The notes beneath the pieces were generated by a model that was given only the letters and a program-made list of their open reading frames with translations, was not told where the DNA came from and ran no database searches. Positions 59,785 through 64,000 of a stretch of 64,000 nt of DNA are shown piece by piece (within the stretch, counting starts at the first letter, position 1; each line of letters starts with the position of its first letter). Origin of the DNA: Cryptococcus deneoformans JEC21 (taxonomy: Eukaryota > Basidiomycota > Tremellomycetes > Tremellales > Cryptococcaceae); the NCBI RefSeq assembly GCF_000091045.1, contig NC_006683.1, positions 1 through 64,000 on the forward strand, read 5' to 3'. Made by a program: the position numbers and the translations under genes.

Positions 59785-60345
59785 ATGGTGAGAACAGAAC
59801 TGATGGATTCGACATGTCCAGATGCGGTTGTTTCTGCCGATTTCTCCATGGACTGGAACTTGGACAGTGCGTTCCCTTGTCCCTGTCCAACAACCCATAA
59901 TCATTGCTGACTTGACACCATTTCAGCCGGCTCCGTCCGTATAGCCAACCCAGCTCTCGGCGGCGGCTCGCTCCTCGACATGTCCGCCTACCCCTCTGTC
60001 TGGGCCATGCTCCTCCTCCACCGCCGCCCTCTCAACCCCGATTAAGACCCCAAGGCGCTCGTCACCCATCAGGCTATTTACCCGCGCACTGGAGTGGACA
60101 TCAACTGGAGGTGGTTGGTGGAATAGAAGGGGCTTTGCCAGGGAATGCTGATGACGGACTTGGATAAGGGGGGACAGAAGGATTCGGCGGCAGCTTTGCA
60201 GTGTGAGGAAGGGGATTTGGTCATTGCCTGTATGTCCTCTCATTCTCCCCCTTTTCCCTTGCGCTAATTTTTCTTTCCCTCGCCCCCTTTCTTCCCATGT
60301 AGACCCCCCTTACCAACCCGAGACATTCTATTCCACCCCCGTTCC
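59785..60345 (+). pseudogene. Gfo/Idh/MocA dehydrogenase (xylose dehydrogenase-like) relic
   Basis: Frame pieces read RTELMDSTCPDAVVSADFSM, then after an intron PALGGGSLLDMSAYPSVWAM, HRRPLNPD, stop, DPKALVTHQAIYPRTGVDIN, WRWLVE, stop, KGLCQGMLMTDLDKGGQKD, LQCEEGDLVIA and PPYQPETFYSTP. The GGGSLLD.xYPxxWA and GVDxxxxW strings are typical of fungal dimeric-dihydrodiol/D-xylose dehydrogenases of the Gfo/Idh/MocA family. Two in-frame stops (TAA 60043-60045 and TAG 60124-60126), exactly 27 codons apart in one frame, and the missing N-terminal NAD-binding domain show it is dead. Confidence 0.6.
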
Positions 60346-60419
60346 TCCCGCTTCCCCGGTACCATGACCTCCTCCACCACTCATCACCACCCTCTAGTGA
60401 TAGTCTGACCTCTCGGAAC

Positions 60420-61378
60420 ATGTTTGAATCATACTCAACAGTCGATGGCAACATCCTATTGAGTCTTCTACAGTTCTTATCATCCAAAGAAGTCAAAGGA
60501 AGCATCACCTGGAAGTCCGAATTTCAACAGAGAGGTGCAAGGGCTGTTGCCGAGTTGGACCAGGGGAACTTGGTGCTTGTTGGCCCTACCTCAGCAGGAA
60601 AGATTATGACATGGATGTTCTGGGCGGCACTGCAAGCCTCACTGCCAAAAAAGGAAAAGATGCTTGTCATTTGTCCACTTGTCGCAATCAAGGAGTTCTT
60701 TGCCAAAGCTAAGGAATACCTCATCCCATCTCACTACTGGGGGTCTGGAAACGATCTTCTACTTCAGAGGATATTCTTTTCTTTTTGTCAGTGGAAGATA
60801 TTCCTAGAAGAGAATTCCAAGCTTGGTTAACAGCCAATGCTCACCTAATTGTAAGTCGTACTTGTTGGTGATGGAAAATTTATTCTGACATGCTTCTCCT
60901 GACAGGGGAGACTTGTCTACGAAGAAGTCCATCAGGTTTTGACAGCATCTTCTTGGAGAGCTTCCATGTCTGCTGTGAAAATACTCGCAGCTTTCAATAT
61001 CCCAAAGGTCTTAGTCTCTGCGATTCTTCCCCCAGTGCTACTACCTCGATTGCTCAAAGCATGCTGGATCAGTGAAGTGACTGAAATAAGGGTGCCAGTG
61101 ACATCAAATTTGGCCAAGTAAGTAGTCTTTCCCCGATTCAGCTTGGATTTCTCTGATGATTTGACAGATACAGTGTTATATCAAGCTCCACACTCGTTGA
61201 CAAGGAAGGTGCCAATGGTTACAACCTACCTGACATTGTCCAAGAAATGGTCAGGTGCCTCATCTTGGGGTTGATATTGCACATAGGACTGGAGACACTG
61301 TCATTCTTCCGACTTCGCAATTGGTACATCTTGCCTCTCCCATCTCAGAACCCTGTGCTAGTGGTGAGAGTCGATTAG
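60420..61378 (+). pseudogene. RecQ/DEAD-like helicase fragment
   Basis: An ATG-led frame reads WKSEFQQRGARAVAELDQGN, LVLVGPTSAGKIMTWMFWAA (Walker A, GxxxxGK), KMLVICPLVAIKEFFAKAKE (motif Ia). After a frame change, RLVYEEVHQVLTASSWRASM (a DExH-like motif II) and NIPKVLVSAILPPVLL (motif III, normally SATLPP) follow; later frames trail off at about 61378. Order and motifs match RecQ-like helicase domains often found near fungal telomeres. The breaks, altered motifs and missing second half argue for a relic. Confidence 0.45.
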
Positions 61379-63058
61379 TAGCCGTTGGATATATATGCCG
61401 TCATGTTGTAATGATTTTTTAGATAGAAAACACCTTGAATGAAGTATGTATGGAATACGTAACTTGAGGTATCAAAATATTGCTCGGTTTCTGAAGCATC
61501 GATCGGGAGTGACTGGGGTGTATTTTGCAGACAAAGAACAGCTCTATGTTTTCAATCTCTCGACCGCATCATGATACATTTGCATCCACCCACTAAAGCA
61601 TTTCACTGTAGCAGCATATTTCAACTTTGAACCAATTGGCCAGCAGTCATGGATGACCTGATGGGGAATAATAGGATAATAGAAATACGTGCAAAAAGTG
61701 AAAGTGTGAGTTTTTTGGTCCAGGTGATTTTTATGGAGTGAGGAAATTACACAAGCCTTTGGTTGATGGGAGCACTATGGGAGGTCAGCATTGCTGTTCT
61801 CCACATAGATGCAGAAGGATCGTTAAGCTGGCTCACCGCATATGAGGGGCTAGACGATTCATTCTTGTGTCTAGCTTTTATCAATGGCAATCGGTACTAT
61901 CTCCTCACAACTATTCAAATTTCTTGGCGCCTATCTTGCTGTTTTCGGCATCGTTAGGTTGTGGGCTAATTTCGGGGGGTGCCGTGGTCGGCTGAAAAAT
62001 TTCGGGTGAATAATAATGTGGGATGATACATGGCAATTTTGTGCAGTATGGCATGCCAAACAATCTCCCAAAATCTGCCAGGTGAAATCTGCAGAGACAT
62101 TTCAGGGACAAGGAAAGCTCCTGCATGATGATTACGTTTATGACGTGATGACGGATGAAGAGATGGAAGTGGAAATCGGCGGAAGGCTCGGGCTGGTGCA
62201 GCGTGCACGATCAAAGAGGTGAAAAAAGCAGCGAAGCAGATGCTGTATTATGGGGTACTTTGTATCAGATACCAGCTACATAAATAAAATGCGCTCCTTG
62301 TAGCTCATAACATCTGAGAAGAAGACATCGGATACGAGGTCATGTGAGATGGCTAATGGGCATTATTTATTTTGCAACGTAATTATAAAACTTTCACTGG
62401 CAACTGGGATTGTTAATAGAATAATAACGAACCATAAATGGCTCACCATCATGGGTGGTGATACTTTGGGGGGAAGCGGTGATCGCCGTCAGGGGCCTGT
62501 TTTCATAGTAGCTTATTTTTAGGCTTTTTTGGCAACGGGTGACTTAATAATAGTAGCCAACAAGGGAGTCACCGTGCCCCAGACACGATTCCCACAAACC
62601 GAATCTTCCATGCTGCCGCCAGCTTTAGTCAGTCCATCCATCTTGCCTCGTCTCTCCTGCATCTTATATCAGTTACAACACCGTAAAACTTTTGTTTATG
62701 CATTATCTTTTCAACTCTTTGTCTATCGTCCACGAGCGCGAAGACCACGACAGGTGCTGTACCTGGCCAGAAAGTACGTGACCAGAAGAAAGTAAGGAAA
62801 ATAAGACGAAAAGTCCGACTTGTTCGCCGCTGAATCTGATTCCTCTTTTCTTCCTTCTGTTTCCACTTTAGTTTTCTTTATTTTCACTATAAACTCGAAA
62901 ACGCTCCTACACTCTACGGCCTTTCCCCCTTTCTCACTCATATGGTGTGCCATACACCGAAGAGCACCATTTGTCGATGATAACACGCACGCCCTGGGCT
63001 TCTCAAAATTCGACCCTTTTGAAAACCAATAATCCTTCTCAAATACGCCATTGGGAGT
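61379..63058. other. 1.7-kb region without a supported gene
   Basis: Scattered short frames only. One at 62016-62222 (VWHAKQSPKICQVKSAETFQ, HDDYVYDVMTDEEMEVEIGG) looks protein-like but has no recognised family. 62640-63058 is pyrimidine-rich and probably the promoter and 5' UTR of the next gene. Confidence 0.45.
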
Positions 63059-64000
63059 ATGTCCGATCACAATGGGAGCAAGCCTCCTTCAAAGAATGGC
63101 TCTTCGACTGTTTCGGTTTGGAATAAGAAGACCTCATCGACGGCTGACAATGTCAAGTATGTTGTGAGCGGTCCACCTACGACACAGGAAGAATGGGATA
63201 GGTTCATAACGGAGTGAGTTAGTAATATGAATTCAGTACATCGGTTGCTGAACTCTTTTAGCTATACCATAGGCGGCCTTACTCAGCAGTCCTTTCCTCC
63301 TACCAAGTCAGCACAATCGACATCTACCTTGGATGGATCCATTGTTGGCCAGGATGTCATATCCCAAGCATCCATTCTCCCTGCTTCTCCCACTCTGTCC
63401 GGTCAAATGCCTTTAACATCCCTTCCCATTGCCTCATCAGAAACGTCTAAAGCTCAAGTATTGGAAAAAAATGACAGTATGAGCCTTGATGACAGAGATA
63501 CCTTGGATGAGAGCAGTCAGGAGCCCCGTGCTGTTCATCTCAATACATCTTCTTCTGGTCCTTCGAACCAAGACCCTAATATCCCCAACGTTCCCATGAC
63601 CGACGAGCCCAGGCAATCTCATTCTACAAGCAAACCCGCGGAGGAAAGGACAAAGAAGTTCAAACATCCGCAAGGTATGACTCGGGAGAACATGGAGAAG
63701 CTTGGTGATGAGTACAAAATGGAAACGAAACACGGGAAGAAAGCGTCATCGAAACAGGAAAAGAAGGCGAAAGTTCGACCAATGAAGGGAGATTACAGGG
63801 AATCATCTGAAGAAGAGCCAAAGAAGCCGAGTAAAAGACGTGCACGTCGGCCGAGGTCGCGAGGGTCTTGGGTCAGTCGACGTGAGCAGTCCCTTGATGA
63901 TCCCTTTCTCCGTGCTGCTCGAGATGCGTTAGATCCAGCATTATTAGACTCTGCTACCAATTCTTCTACATCAATTTCACTCGCCGACCTTGGTCACAAC
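63059..64000 (+). CDS. Unknown Ser/Lys-rich protein, truncated by window end
   Basis: The ATG at 63059-63061 opens MSDHNGSKPPSKNGSSTVSV, then VKYVVSGPPTTQEEWDRFIT. A GT-AG intron (GTGAGT at 63213, TTTTAG about 50 bp later) leads to DYTIGGLTQQSFPPTKSAQ, and the frame then stays open to base 64000. It is Ser/Thr-rich at first, then strongly basic (KHGKKASSKQEKKAKVRPMK, KKPSKRRARRPRSRGSWVSR), suggesting a nuclear or nucleic-acid-binding protein. The open frame of over 700 bp after the intron makes this a real gene. The C-terminus lies outside the window. Confidence 0.7.

Noticed and set aside
61560..61720. Weak likeness to 57965-58140 (TTTGAAC..CCAGCA followed by ATG-rich sequence)
   Set aside because: Similarity is short and patchy; it could be a promoter duplication of the hydrolase relic, but I cannot support it by eye.

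Overview
The window is the left end of a fungal chromosome, most likely a basidiomycete yeast of the Cryptococcus neoformans/gattii group. It opens with TAACCCCC repeats (TTAGGGGG on the other strand, the Cryptococcus telomere type). Its genes carry many short GT-AG introns of about 45-70 bases with CTAAC-like branch points, and base composition is near 50% GC. A run of 55 Ns at 32886-32940 marks an assembly gap. The species call is inference; no database was searched.

Layout. 1-5.0 kb: telomere, pyrimidine-rich subtelomeric repeats, then decayed copies of the 3' part of a reverse-transcriptase-like (LINE-type) ORF. 5.1-12.9 kb: a Zn2Cys6 regulator, a Dal5/Tna1-type MFS permease and an FAD-dependent fructosyl-amino-acid/saccharopine-type oxidase, plausibly one catabolic cluster. 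14.0-15.6 kb: a secreted ferritin-like Rds1-type protein. 16.1-17.1 kb: a broken, unidentified gene. 18.1-45.2 kb: mostly core genes, namely a long MADS-box protein (MCM1), an Mlp1/TPR nuclear-basket protein, N-myristoyltransferase (NMT1), a tail-anchored unknown, RRS1, a gene cut by the N gap, an AT-hook/Zn2Cys6 regulator, a frame-broken NAD-epimerase gene, a tiny two-exon gene and RRP12. 46.0-57.1 kb: a maltose-utilisation-like cluster (Zn2Cys6 regulator, GH13 alpha-glucosidase, MAL-type sugar permease) invaded by two solo LTRs. 57.2-61.4 kb: a row of gene relics (alpha/beta hydrolase, Gfo/Idh/MocA dehydrogenase, RecQ-like helicase). From 63.06 kb a new gene runs off the end.

How the parts work together. 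The most informative region is the MAL-like cluster. Two promoters, one between regulator and glucosidase and one upstream of the permease, share the same site grammar: CGG triplets repeated every 11 bp (CGG-N8-CGG-N8-CGG). This is a natural candidate operator for the linked Zn2Cys6 regulator. The glucosidase gene also contains an 8-base micro-exon. One of its introns has lost its 5' splice G (TTGAGT instead of GTGAGT at 50421), which should cause an early stop, so the cluster may be decaying in this strain. The two 616-bp LTRs are in opposite orientation, each with its own perfect 5-bp target duplication, so they are two separate insertions and not one inverted-repeat transposon. I saw no CRISPR array, rRNA or convincing tRNA.
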